The notes beneath the pieces were generated by a model, which was given only the letters and a program-made list of their open reading frames with translations, had not been told where the DNA came from and did no database searches. DNA of 8,827 nucleotides, taken from positions 1 to 8,827 of the forward strand of contig JBCCFC010000529.1 in NCBI GenBank assembly GCA_039029935.1, in the 5' to 3' direction. The DNA is from G039029935 sp039029935. GTDB lineage: Bacteria; Chloroflexota; Anaerolineae; Caldilineales; Caldilineaceae. Shown in pieces: positions 1 through 7,449 of this stretch (within the stretch, counting starts at the first letter, position 1; each line of letters opens with the position of its first letter). The translations under genes were made by a program, and so were the position numbers.

Positions 1-36
1 CACAAGGCCAAACTCAAGCTATAGATGCTACCCTAT

Positions 37-57
37 TGGTCAATATCTGTCTGACCA
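37..57. repeat. 6-bp inverted repeat, possible operator or weak hairpin
   Basis: TGGTCA at 37-42 is matched exactly by TGACCA at 52-57 with a 9-base gap. The half-site spacing would suit a dimeric regulator, but a 6-bp match is short enough to arise by chance. No U tract follows, so it is not a convincing terminator. Confidence 0.2.
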
Positions 58-129
58 TTACATAAATGCCCAAAGCTCCCCATGTGTGGCGCGACGTGCT
101 TATTGAGTTGGTTAAAATTTCGACACAAA

Positions 130-166
130 AAACTGATTTCACAATATTTTTATTTATTATCAGTTT
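130..166. repeat. 8-bp inverted repeat in AT-rich DNA
   Basis: AAACTGAT (130-137) is the exact reverse complement of ATCAGTTT (159-166), with a 21-base AT-rich gap. A second, overlapping small palindrome, TTATC/GATAA (165-169 and 179-183), lies next to it. It sits about 95-125 bases upstream of the candidate -35 box of the large gene, so a regulator site is possible. The low sequence complexity makes chance pairing a real alternative. Confidence 0.25.
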
Positions 167-259
167 ATCAATAAAAAAGATAATGTGTTTTTAAAATAAA
201 TAACATACAGCTTGCACAACATATGACTGATGTACCTTACTTAAACCCCTGTTACTCTG

Positions 260-288
260 CTAACACTAACAAGCTTATTAACTATAAT
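260..288 (+). promoter_or_regulatory. sigma70-type promoter for the large exoprotein gene
   Basis: A perfect -10 hexamer TATAAT lies at 283-288. Seventeen bases upstream is CTAACA (260-265), which matches four of six positions of the TTGACA consensus. Transcription would begin near base 295 and give a leader of roughly 37 bases that contains the Shine-Dalgarno sequence. The DNA upstream (about 112-245) is strongly AT-rich and could help polymerase contact. The assignment rests on hexamers and spacing only. Confidence 0.55.
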
Positions 289-315
289 TTCTAAGTTTTT
301 TCGTAATCAGAGAGT

Positions 316-321
316 AAGGAG
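316..321 (+). promoter_or_regulatory. Shine-Dalgarno sequence that fixes the start at 332
   Basis: AAGGAG at 316-321 ends 10 bases before the ATG at 332. Two more in-frame ATG codons follow at 338 and 341, but they lie 16 and 19 bases from the Shine-Dalgarno sequence, which is too far. This favours 332 as the start codon. Confidence 0.7.
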
Positions 322-331
322 TCCACTGTAG

Positions 332-3300
332 ATGCAAATGATGAAGGAGCAGATCGGTCATCGAGCAATAAGCAAAGCACAATGGGTACGCATCCTCTTA
401 CGGATGTTGCTCATTATCTCGGTGTTGTTGGGCAGCATATCGGCGTCCATCATGCCACATGTCAGACCAGCCTCAGCAGCACCATCCACTGATGCGTTGA
501 GTGCCACGTCCATAGAACCAACACCCAGTGTACAAGCCGCCTCTGTACCACCGCTTGCACTTGAGGCCAGCGGTGAGATTATCGGCAATGTCTTTCGCGA
601 TTTTGACGCCGACGGCGCAACCGATAGCGGTGAACCCGGTGTATCGGGCATCACCGTCACCGCCTACACGGTCAACAACACGGTTGCGATGAGCACCACA
701 ACCAATGCCAGTGGAACCTATACGCTCACAGGGTTGACCGACACCAGCACCTATCGCATCGAGTTTACGGGGCTACCCAGCTATCTTGAACCTGGTGCAA
801 CGGGCACGAACTCAAATACGACGGTGGTCTTTGTAACCAGCCCTGATACGGGGGTTGACCTTGCATTGCAAGACCCATCCGATTTCTGCCAAAACACACC
901 GGACCTCACAGCCGTCTGTTATCTACAACCGATTGATGCGACTTCGAGCGATTGGCTTGATGAAGCGGCCATTGTGCAAGTACCCTATGAATCGGGAACA
1001 ACCGCACTGGATGCGACAGCGGTCAACACCATCGAGAATGAAGCCTACATGAATGTGATGGCGACCTATGCCGATGTGGGGTCGGTCTTTGGCTTGGCCT
1101 TTGACAACGACAAGGACATCATGTATAGCGCTGCCTTTATGAAGCGTCATGTTCCCTATGGGCCAGGTGGTGCGGATGCCATCTATAAAATTGCCAACAG
1201 CACGGTCATCACCTTTGCCAACTTGAATAGTTTGGTGGCGGGGACACCTGCTGGCACAGACAATCACTCGCCCAATGGCAATAACTACCAAGAGGATGAC
1301 ATCTGGGATGTCGTGGGCAAGAACAGCTTTGGTGATCTCACCATGTCACCAGATGGCTCAGAACTCTATATTGTCACCCTCACCGACGCCGACCGCCGCC
1401 TCTATAGAATTGACATCCCCAGCGATGGCAGCAGACCAACAGCGGGTGATGTGGAAGCCTTTGACTTGCCTAGTCCGGCTGGATGTCCGGCACATGGGTC
1501 GACGGGTGTAGGTGAACTCAACTACAATATACGCCCGGGTGCGCTCTCATACTATCAGGACAAAGTCTATGTAGGGTTGACCTGTACGGCAGAGTCGAGC
1601 CAAAACACGAGTGATTTGGAAGGCTATGTCTATGCCTTTGACCCGGTAAGCGAGACCTTTGGGAGCAACCTGCTGACGATCCCATTTGACTACGCACGTA
1701 CACAAGTACTCGTTCTCGCACCAACCGCCCCCGGCAACTTCTATCCTTGGACCACCACACAACTGACATTGAGTACCAGCCCTGCACTCAACGGTGATTC
1801 GGCCAATGCCAGCTACCCCATGCCTTGGCTGATGAACATTGGCTTTTCGGATGACGGCTGTATGGTGTTGGGCATTGCCGACCGCTTTGGACATCTCGCC
1901 AGTGGTGCCTATAATCCACCCGAACAAGTCAACGGGAATGTCGGTGGCGACATCCTCAAAGCCTGTAACCTCTCTGGCACATGGACACTGGAGAGCAATG
2001 GCAATGATGGCGTCAATGGGGCAACAGCAGGTGCAGGGACTAGCTCTGGTCCGGGCGGGGGTGAATTCTTCCATGACGAAAGTTTTGATCTTGACAACAG
2101 CTATCATACCGAAATCAGCAACGGTGGCTTTGCGATTTTGCGTGGGCGTGAGGAAGTTGTGCTGGGCGTTTATGATCCATCACCAGAACCCGGTACGCTT
2201 CCCGGTGGGGCCAATGTTTTTGACTCAGGTGGCCTCATCTATATGGATACGACCAGTGGGTCACGGACACGATCCTACATGCTCTTCAACCGCAATGACT
2301 ACCCGACGATGGGCTTTGACAAGGTAAGCGCGACAGGTGGCATTGTGATCAACTGTAACGCCGCGCCCATCGAAATCGGCAACCGTGTCTGGCTTGATAG
2401 CGACAAGGACGGCATCCAAGACCCAGATGAGGCCATCATTAACGGTGTGACTGTCACGCTGCATGACATGGATGACAGCGGTGCGCAGGTCGGCTCGACC
2501 ACAACCAGCGGCAACGGGAACTACATCTTTGGCGGTGTCAGCGCCACCAACATGACGAGTGGCACGGTCAAGAGCAACACCAGCTACGAAGTGCGTATCA
2601 GCCTGAGTGATGGCGCATTGCCCGTCAACGGGCTGACAACACGCAACGCCAACGGCATCATCACCAACGACAACAAAACCGATTTGGCGGACAGTGATGC
2701 GGTTGAAAGCAGTGGTAACGCCGTGATTGCCTTTAGTACGGGCGATGCGGGCGCAAATAACCACACGCTTGACTTTGGCTTTGCGCCCTTGGCAATCGGC
2801 AACCGTGTGTGGATCGAGGATGATGGCGATGGCAATGCAGGCACGGGCAACATCACAGCCGCTGTCGGCATCACTGTGACAGCGGTCGCCGCCGATGGCA
2901 CGCCATACACCACAAACACCGACAGCAACGGCTACTATACTATCACCGTTCCCGCCAATGCGACCTACACCGTCTATCTGCCCACACCGGATGGCTATGT
3001 ACAAAGCGACGTGCTACACCAGACGGACAACGATCCTGATACGGGGGATAATCAAAACCACAACTCCACGGGAACAGTTGTCACTGTTGGCACGAGGGAC
3101 AACTATACGATTGACTTTGCCTTTACACCCTATCGCAACAACTACTGTGTGGAGAGTACGGGGTCTGGATTCTTGGATATGAGTTCCATTCCGACCGCGG
3201 ATCAAACGGGCACGGGTTCGTTTAGCTATCCCAACCTTTCGCTGCCGGGGCATGGCAGCGTGACGATTGCGCTTGAAAAAACAGCGGGAACCCATAAGCG

Positions 3301-6300
3301 TGATACCTCGGCCATTGACTCTGGCACAAAAACACCGTTTTGGCTGACGCAGGGCTATGGCAGCGGTCAGGCGGATGGCCTGTTTATCGAGCCAAACAGC
3401 GGCACAATCACGGCCACCTATACGTTTACGGGGCCAATGGGCAACTTTGACCTCATCATGCTCGATATTGATGAAGATGATGTGCTGTATATATCGGCAA
3501 CGGATGGCGATGGGAACGCTGTCACCGACTTTAGCGGCTGGCGTTATGTCAGTGGCGACATGAGCGATTGGGATGGCAGTACACCGGGTAATGTGGCCGA
3601 GCCTGGCATCTGGAACGCCACCAACGCCACCATCACATCAATCGACACCAACGACGGTGCGGGCGACCACCGCAGCTTTGCGATTCTGACGCCGGATGTA
3701 CTGCTGACCGAGATTCAGATTGTCTATCCCAATGTGGGGGTGAATGGGCGACATACATACTCGACACTCTATGGGACATTGCAGGGTCGTGACAATGAAG
3801 TTTGTCCGGTTCGCATCGGCAACCGCGTTTGGTATGATGCCAATGACAATGGTGTCGTTGATGGCTTTGAAAATAGCTATGGCCTCGACGGTGTGACGGT
3901 CGAGCTACTCGACAACGGCAGCAGCGTTATTTCGACCACGACAACGGCCAACGGTGGCTACTACCTGTTCACCATAGACAACAGTGGCGATTCACTGCCG
4001 TCTGGTGACTACAGCGTGCGCATCCCCAGCAGCAACTTTGGCAACGGCAACCCATTGCGGAGCTTCAAAAGTAGCTTTATTGATGCGGGCGACCCCGATA
4101 ATGACGTTGATAACGATGACAATGGGCCGGGCAGCAACACAGGGTTTGACGTGACGAGCAGCCCCGTGACCGTGCAAGCGGGGAGTGAGCCAACGCAGAC
4201 GGTTGATGGTGATGATGCCAGCGGCAACATGACCGTTGACTTTGGCTTTGCCGAGGTGTGTGCGACCAATGATTTTGGCGGCCATGTGTGGCGTGACTAT
4301 GATGGCGATGGTGTACACGACAGCAACGAACCAGGGTTTACCGATGTGACGGTCACGGTCTATGACGATGATGGCAACAGTTTCACCACCACCGTGAACC
4401 CCGATGGCAGCTATCGGTTTGATAGTCTCTTTGCAACGGAAACGCATATTCGTGTTGAATTTAGTGGGTTGCCGAGCTGGATGCAGAGCGGTGTGCATGG
4501 CAATAATAGCGGCACGACTGTGCAGTTCCACGATGCGATCACCTGTAATGCAAACTTGGCTGTACAGAATCCAGCGCGGTATTGTGATAGCCCCAACCCT
4601 GAAGTTGTCATCGCTTGTTATGAAAATGGCACGGGCGACCTTAGCAATGACGCCTCTGTGAATCCGGGCGTGGTCTCGTTCAACTACACGGACACTGGTA
4701 CAGGCGACCCGCAAAAGGACTTTGCCGTGCAGACGGTTGGTGCAGTTTGGGGAACAGCCAACCAGTCAAGGTCTGATCAGTCAGCAGCCAACAAAGTCTA
4801 CATGGCGGCCCTTGCCAAACGACATGTCGGCTATGGGTTGGGGGGTGAAAGTGCCGTCTACATCATGGACTACACCAACCCTGCCACGCCGACCTATGAC
4901 GGCTACTTCACGCTCGAAGGCGTCAATGGCATTGCGCTCGGCAGCATCTGTCGCGGTGGTGGCTGTGAATCGACGGGCGGCAACACGGGTATTGCCAGCG
5001 ACTATGAATTGCCCGACAGCAAGGCCACACCCAACATCGACCTGGATGCCTATGACAAAATCGGCACAGTCAGCTATGGTGACGCCGCCATGAGCGAAGA
5101 TGATGATTACCTCTGGGTGGTCAATCTCAATAGCCGCACGTTGATCCGTGTGGATGCCACCAATCCAGCCAGCCTTGCCGTTGATGGTGCAGCACCGTCT
5201 GGCTTGGTGACAGAGTATGATGTCACGGCCAACTATCCAACCTGTAACACAGGTACATTCCGCCCTTGGGCACTCACGTTCAGCGATGGCATGGGCTATC
5301 TGGGTGGTGTCTGTGATGGCAGCAGCTATGTGGATGCGGAAAGCGGCACGGAGGTCATCGACACGATGGACCCTGCCCCTGATGGCCTGCTCATGGCCTA
5401 TGTCCTGAGCTTTGACCCGGCTACACCGACCGCTGGCTTTAACACAGTCTTGCAGTTTGACCTCAACTACGAGCGTGAGGATGATACACACAACTCGGTG
5501 GGCGAATGGCGACCTTGGACTGATGAAAACGATGTCTATGACACCTACCAAGACCCCAATGACAGCACATCCTATCAGCGTGATGTCTATCCGCAGCCCG
5601 TGCTGTCGCAGATTGAGTTTGCCGACAATGGTGACATGGTGCTGGGGCTGCTCGACCGTTATGGGCATCAGGTCCATGCACGCAACCGCCAACCAGTGTC
5701 GGGGACCAGCAGTGACCTCAACAACCGTGTGAACTCACCGGGGGATATGCTCCACGCCTGTCTGGTCAACGGCGTGTATGTGATGGAGGGTGGTACTGGC
5801 TGTAGTGTTGTTGGGCATGACACCAATGCCACCGTACTGGATGATGACAGCACATCGACACGACCCAACCATACCTTTAGCGATTCCTCGACCGATGGTT
5901 ATAGCGGCATGGGTGAGTGGTACGATGAGGATTACTATGCGCTCGCCAGCAACAGCTTTGACCCCAATCATGCTGAAATCATTCATGGTGGTCTGCTCAT
6001 CGTCTCTGGTAACGGTGAAGTCATGAGTACGCTGGTGGACCCCGGTCGTCAGACCTACCACGAAGGGGTACAACGCTTTAGCACATTGACAGGGAATAAC
6101 GTTCTGCGCGTCGATGCCGACGCCGACAACAATCATGGCTACCAGATTACGCCCAACACCAATAGCATTGAGAGCTTTGGCAAGGGTAGTGGATTGGGTG
6201 AGCCAGAGGCTATCTGTGCGCCTGCCCCACTCGAAATCGGCAACTATGTCTGGGTTGATGGTGACGAGGATGGTGTCCAAGACCCCAGCGAGTCGCCCAT

Positions 6301-7372
6301 TCAAGGCGTCACTGTGCGACTGACTGACAGCAGCGGTGTCTTCACGGATACCGTTACCGATGCACAGGGTGAGTACTATTTCAACGTGCATCCCAACAGC
6401 GCATATACGCTCACCATCGACCTCAGCCAGAGCCAGGTTAGCACCTATACACTGACATCGGCCAATGTTGTCACCACAAACACAACCATTTCGGATAGCG
6501 TCGATTCCGACGCCACCCAGAGCATAGCGGGTTTTGCTGTCATCAACGTGACGACAGGCGATGCAGGTCACAACGACCACACCTTTGACTTTGGCTTTAT
6601 CACCGAGACACTATCGGTTTCGGTTGCGGTGGAGAAAATGCTCAACACACCCGACCCGGTGATCCCCGGCCAAACCATCAGCTTTACCATCCGCATCACC
6701 AATACAGGCAGCGCCATCATCACCACCTTGCCATTGACCGATACCTACAGCAATGCCTACTTAACCTATATCGGTCTGAGTACATCGCCAAGCTCGGATG
6801 GCACTGCGGACAGCGGCCAAATTGTGTGGAGCGATTTGACACAGAATGCACCGAACGGCTTTGGGGCAGACTTTGGTTCGGGCGATGTATGGGACGTGGT
6901 GGTTGAGTTTGCGGCGGCATTGGACACAACCGCACTGCCCAATACCTGGACCGTCAACACAGCACAGGTGATGACACACACTGTCACGGATACTGTGCGC
7001 ATCTATGCACCGACCAATGTCGTGTTGAGCAGTCGCGATGTCAGCGTTGAAAATATAGACGGGGATGACGTTGTCGTGCTATCGTGGTCTACGGTCAATG
7101 AGAACGACATCGTTGGCTTCCATGTGTTGCGCTTGGATGAGGCGGGGGGCGATCCTGTGCGCCTGACCAGCGACGAAGATATCATTCTGGCACAGGGGTC
7201 ATCGACAGGGGCCGATTATCGCTATGAGGATATGATGAGTGATGTGGATGCCGACCATCATTATGTGCTGGAGATGGTGATGGCAGATGGGACTCATCCG
7301 CTGATGGATATGGGAACGGTCAATCAACAGCCGAGTGTATGGACGGTCTATTTGCCCGTGTTGCGGAAATAG
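332..7372 (+). CDS. giant secreted SdrD_B-like multidomain protein with duplicated propeller-like module
   Basis: The 2346-residue product starts with a Sec signal peptide: basic N-terminus, hydrophobic stretch about 18-41, probable cleavage after Ala49 in P-A-S-A-A. SdrD_B-like domains lie near 81-180, 680-817, 820-932, 1160-1307, 1314-1412 and 1967-2089. Most have the hallmark IGNxVW/F opening, an acidic DxDxDGxxD Ca2+ loop and a closing DFGF or similar strand. Between them are two homologous propeller-like modules (186-675 and 1418-1962) and an unassigned beta-rich module (939-1158). A DUF11-like domain (about 2094-2226), an FnIII-like domain (about 2228-2320) and a terminal YLPVLRK follow. 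In staphylococcal Sdr proteins the B repeats form Ca2+-stiffened stalks, so a surface or matrix role is inferred. There is no LPXTG-plus-membrane anchor and no recognisable catalytic motif. It appears to be a single-gene unit with its own promoter. The reading frame and secretion are very sure; the ligand and role are unknown. Confidence 0.93.
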   Translation: MQMMKEQIGHRAISKAQWVRILLRMLLIISVLLGSISASIMPHVRPASAAPSTDALSATSIEPTPSVQAASVPPLALEASGEIIGNVFRDFDADGATDSGEPGVSGITVTAYTVNNTVAMSTTTNASGTYTLTGLTDTSTYRIEFTGLPSYLEPGATGTNSNTTVVFVTSPDTGVDLALQDPSDFCQNTPDLTAVCYLQPIDATSSDWLDEAAIVQVPYESGTTALDATAVNTIENEAYMNVMATYADVGSVFGLAFDNDKDIMYSAAFMKRHVPYGPGGADAIYKIANSTVITFANLNSLVAGTPAGTDNHSPNGNNYQEDDIWDVVGKNSFGDLTMSPDGSELYIVTLTDADRRLYRIDIPSDGSRPTAGDVEAFDLPSPAGCPAHGSTGVGELNYNIRPGALSYYQDKVYVGLTCTAESSQNTSDLEGYVYAFDPVSETFGSNLLTIPFDYARTQVLVLAPTAPGNFYPWTTTQLTLSTSPALNGDSANASYPMPWLMNIGFSDDGCMVLGIADRFGHLASGAYNPPEQVNGNVGGDILKACNLSGTWTLESNGNDGVNGATAGAGTSSGPGGGEFFHDESFDLDNSYHTEISNGGFAILRGREEVVLGVYDPSPEPGTLPGGANVFDSGGLIYMDTTSGSRTRSYMLFNRNDYPTMGFDKVSATGGIVINCNAAPIEIGNRVWLDSDKDGIQDPDEAIINGVTVTLHDMDDSGAQVGSTTTSGNGNYIFGGVSATNMTSGTVKSNTSYEVRISLSDGALPVNGLTTRNANGIITNDNKTDLADSDAVESSGNAVIAFSTGDAGANNHTLDFGFAPLAIGNRVWIEDDGDGNAGTGNITAAVGITVTAVAADGTPYTTNTDSNGYYTITVPANATYTVYLPTPDGYVQSDVLHQTDNDPDTGDNQNHNSTGTVVTVGTRDNYTIDFAFTPYRNNYCVESTGSGFLDMSSIPTADQTGTGSFSYPNLSLPGHGSVTIALEKTAGTHKRDTSAIDSGTKTPFWLTQGYGSGQADGLFIEPNSGTITATYTFTGPMGNFDLIMLDIDEDDVLYISATDGDGNAVTDFSGWRYVSGDMSDWDGSTPGNVAEPGIWNATNATITSIDTNDGAGDHRSFAILTPDVLLTEIQIVYPNVGVNGRHTYSTLYGTLQGRDNEVCPVRIGNRVWYDANDNGVVDGFENSYGLDGVTVELLDNGSSVISTTTTANGGYYLFTIDNSGDSLPSGDYSVRIPSSNFGNGNPLRSFKSSFIDAGDPDNDVDNDDNGPGSNTGFDVTSSPVTVQAGSEPTQTVDGDDASGNMTVDFGFAEVCATNDFGGHVWRDYDGDGVHDSNEPGFTDVTVTVYDDDGNSFTTTVNPDGSYRFDSLFATETHIRVEFSGLPSWMQSGVHGNNSGTTVQFHDAITCNANLAVQNPARYCDSPNPEVVIACYENGTGDLSNDASVNPGVVSFNYTDTGTGDPQKDFAVQTVGAVWGTANQSRSDQSAANKVYMAALAKRHVGYGLGGESAVYIMDYTNPATPTYDGYFTLEGVNGIALGSICRGGGCESTGGNTGIASDYELPDSKATPNIDLDAYDKIGTVSYGDAAMSEDDDYLWVVNLNSRTLIRVDATNPASLAVDGAAPSGLVTEYDVTANYPTCNTGTFRPWALTFSDGMGYLGGVCDGSSYVDAESGTEVIDTMDPAPDGLLMAYVLSFDPATPTAGFNTVLQFDLNYEREDDTHNSVGEWRPWTDENDVYDTYQDPNDSTSYQRDVYPQPVLSQIEFADNGDMVLGLLDRYGHQVHARNRQPVSGTSSDLNNRVNSPGDMLHACLVNGVYVMEGGTGCSVVGHDTNATVLDDDSTSTRPNHTFSDSSTDGYSGMGEWYDEDYYALASNSFDPNHAEIIHGGLLIVSGNGEVMSTLVDPGRQTYHEGVQRFSTLTGNNVLRVDADADNNHGYQITPNTNSIESFGKGSGLGEPEAICAPAPLEIGNYVWVDGDEDGVQDPSESPIQGVTVRLTDSSGVFTDTVTDAQGEYYFNVHPNSAYTLTIDLSQSQVSTYTLTSANVVTTNTTISDSVDSDATQSIAGFAVINVTTGDAGHNDHTFDFGFITETLSVSVAVEKMLNTPDPVIPGQTISFTIRITNTGSAIITTLPLTDTYSNAYLTYIGLSTSPSSDGTADSGQIVWSDLTQNAPNGFGADFGSGDVWDVVVEFAAALDTTALPNTWTVNTAQVMTHTVTDTVRIYAPTNVVLSSRDVSVENIDGDDVVVLSWSTVNENDIVGFHVLRLDEAGGDPVRLTSDEDIILAQGSSTGADYRYEDMMSDVDADHHYVLEMVMADGTHPLMDMGTVNQQPSVWTVYLPVLRK
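572..871 (+). other. SdrD_B-like domain 1 (residues about 81-180)
   Basis: It opens with GEIIGNVFRDFDADG, followed by TDSGEPG, GITVTAY and an SGTYTLTGL strand. This matches the SdrD_B layout with an intact acidic Ca2+ loop. It leads directly into propeller-like module 1. It resembles domain 5 (both carry R-D-(F/Y)-D-(A/G)-D-G and the (F/S)GLPS(Y/W) block) more than the other four domains, which supports duplication of the whole cassette. Confidence 0.8.
887..2356 (+). other. propeller-like module 1 (residues about 186-675)
   Basis: The region has repeated blade-like strands such as FGDLTMSPDGSELYIV (333 onwards) and IGFSDDGCMVLGIADRFGH (DRFGH at 517-521). It begins at Cys186 and ends at Cys675, immediately before the next SdrD_B domain. 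Landmark blocks FMKRHVPYG (269-277), DRFGH (517-521) and EISNGGFAIL (594 onwards) recur in the same order in the second module. The propeller fold is inferred from strand patterns. No family name can be assigned with certainty from sequence reading alone. Confidence 0.55.
2370..2782 (+). other. SdrD_B-like domain 2 (residues about 680-817)
   Basis: It shows a canonical start IEIGNRVWLDSDKDGIQD, the GVTVTLHD strand, a GNYIFGGV strand and the closing TLDFGFAP. The acidic loop D-S-D-K-D-G is intact, so Ca2+ binding is plausible. It is joined to domain 3 with only two residues between them, forming a rigid tandem pair. Confidence 0.85.
2789..3127 (+). other. SdrD_B-like domain 3, degenerate Ca2+ loop (residues about 820-932)
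   Basis: It opens with LAIGNRVWIEDDGDGNAG and closes with TIDFAFTP. The usual GxxDxxE continuation of the acidic loop is replaced by a Gly/Asn/Thr stretch (GNAGTGN), and the domain is shorter than domain 2. It may bind Ca2+ weakly or not at all. The strand GYYTITVP and the DNDPDTGDNQN acidic segment are otherwise typical. Confidence 0.75.
3146..3805 (+). other. unassigned beta-rich module (residues about 939-1158)
   Basis: A stretch of about 220 residues between SdrD_B domains 3 and 4 is bounded by Cys939 and Cys1158. It contains alternating hydrophobic strands, for example TITATYTFTGPMGNFDLIMLD, and an acidic DIDEDDVLYISATDGDGN loop. A jelly-roll-like sandwich is a reasonable guess. No catalytic or ligand-binding motif is recognised. 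Confidence 0.4.
3809..4252 (+). other. SdrD_B-like domain 4 (residues about 1160-1307)
   Basis: It begins VRIGNRVWYDANDNGVVDG, continues with GVTVELLDNG and NGGYYLFTI, and closes with TVDFGFAE. The Ca2+ loop reads D-A-N-D-N-G. A long Asp/Asn run (DAGDPDNDVDNDDNG) occupies the usual late loop. It is followed at once by domain 5 through the Cys1310 linker. Confidence 0.85.
4271..4567 (+). other. SdrD_B-like domain 5 (residues about 1314-1412)
   Basis: It opens DFGGHVWRDYDGDGVHDSNEPG and contains VTVTVYDDDGN and GSYRFDSL. It is shorter than domains 2 and 4 and matches domain 1 best. Like domain 1, it directly precedes a propeller-like module, so domains 1 and 5 mark the two copies of the duplicated cassette. 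Confidence 0.8.
4583..6217 (+). other. propeller-like module 2 (residues about 1418-1962)
   Basis: This module is homologous to residues 186-675. LAKRHVGYG (1494-1502), YGDAAMSEDDDYLWVV (1582 onwards), VLGLLDRYGH (DRYGH at 1775-1779) and EIIHGGLLIV (1882 onwards) occur in the same order as their counterparts. It is about 55 residues longer than module 1. It carries extra insertions such as SICRGGGCEST and a Tyr/Asp-rich stretch near residues 1855-1875. Cys1418 and Cys1962 mark its ends. Confidence 0.6.
6230..6598 (+). other. SdrD_B-like domain 6 (residues about 1967-2089)
   Basis: It opens LEIGNYVWVDGDEDGVQDP, has GVTVRLTDSSG and GEYYFNVHP, and closes TFDFGFIT. Its TGDAGHNDHTFDFGF ending closely matches the ending of domain 2 at both DNA and protein level, which suggests these two are sister copies. 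Confidence 0.85.
6611..7009 (+). other. DUF11-like domain (residues about 2094-2226)
   Basis: The stretch SVAVEKMLNTPDPVIPGQ followed by TISFTIRITNTGSAIITTLPLTD reads like the conserved start of the DUF11 beta-sandwich family. That family often follows SdrD_B repeats in bacterial exoproteins. A later DVWDVVVEFAAALDTT strand and NTAQV ending agree. Its role is probably structural. Confidence 0.75.
7013..7369 (+). other. FnIII-like C-terminal domain plus YLPVLRK tail (residues about 2228-2346)
   Basis: VVLSWSTVNENDIVGFHVLR (W2252, E2257, G2262, F2263) fits the 'W-T-x-x-E-x-x-x-x-GF-x-(V/L)-x-R' pattern seen at the C-termini of many exported Chloroflexota and cyanobacterial proteins. The protein ends WTVYLPVLRK, with Y2340-L-P and a basic last pair. 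Comparable YLP tails are common at the ends of exported Chloroflexota proteins and may be a sorting or attachment tag, but that function is inferred. Confidence 0.6.
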
Positions 7373-7387
7373 GACACCCCCTCCTAG

Positions 7388-7408
7388 CCTCCCCCAGTTT
7401 GGGGGAGG
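7388..7408. terminator. GC-rich 8-bp hairpin just after the large gene
   Basis: CCTCCCCC (7388-7395), loop AGTTT (7396-7400) and GGGGGAGG (7401-7408) form a perfect stem starting 16 bases after the stop codon. Only AACAGTTT follows, so there is no real U tract and it is not a classical intrinsic terminator. It may still stop or stabilise the long mRNA. Hairpins of this C-run/G-run type are dispersed many times in some Chloroflexota genomes, so it may instead be a genome-wide palindromic repeat. Confidence 0.5.
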
Positions 7409-7449
7409 AACAGTTTCCCTCACGGCAAAAACATAGAGATTTGGTGTAG

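Larger units (their letters stand above)
1..258. other. AT-rich non-coding upstream region
   Basis: No gene can be supported here. One forward frame is open from base 2 to a TGA near base 106 and another from base 3 to a TAA at 63-65. Neither has a visible start, and the short peptides they encode are not recognisable, so the tail of an upstream gene cannot be excluded. From about base 112 the DNA becomes very AT-rich, unlike the coding DNA that follows. Two perfect inverted repeats are visible: TGGTCA/TGACCA (37-42 and 52-57, 9-base gap) and AAACTGAT/ATCAGTTT (130-137 and 159-166, 21-base gap). They could be protein-binding sites or weak transcript ends, but nothing in the sequence decides this. 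Confidence 0.5.

Noticed and set aside
2..106. Possible C-terminal end of an upstream gene
   Set aside because: The open stretch is only about 34 codons, with no recognisable peptide and a competing short open frame, so chance is as likely.
4781..5692. Long open frame on the minus strand (about 300 codons) opposite the large gene, with similar ones near 2261-3004, 3992-4714 and 5735-6580
   Set aside because: They are mirror images of the strongly domain-structured + strand protein. Their translations are rich in Ile/Val/Ala/Arg/His without domain pattern, and none has a convincing ribosome binding site.
6943..6954. LPNT as a possible sortase (LPXTG-type) motif in the large protein
   Set aside because: It is LPNTW rather than LPXTG, lies about 140 residues from the C-terminus, and no membrane helix or basic tail follows as a sortase signal requires.
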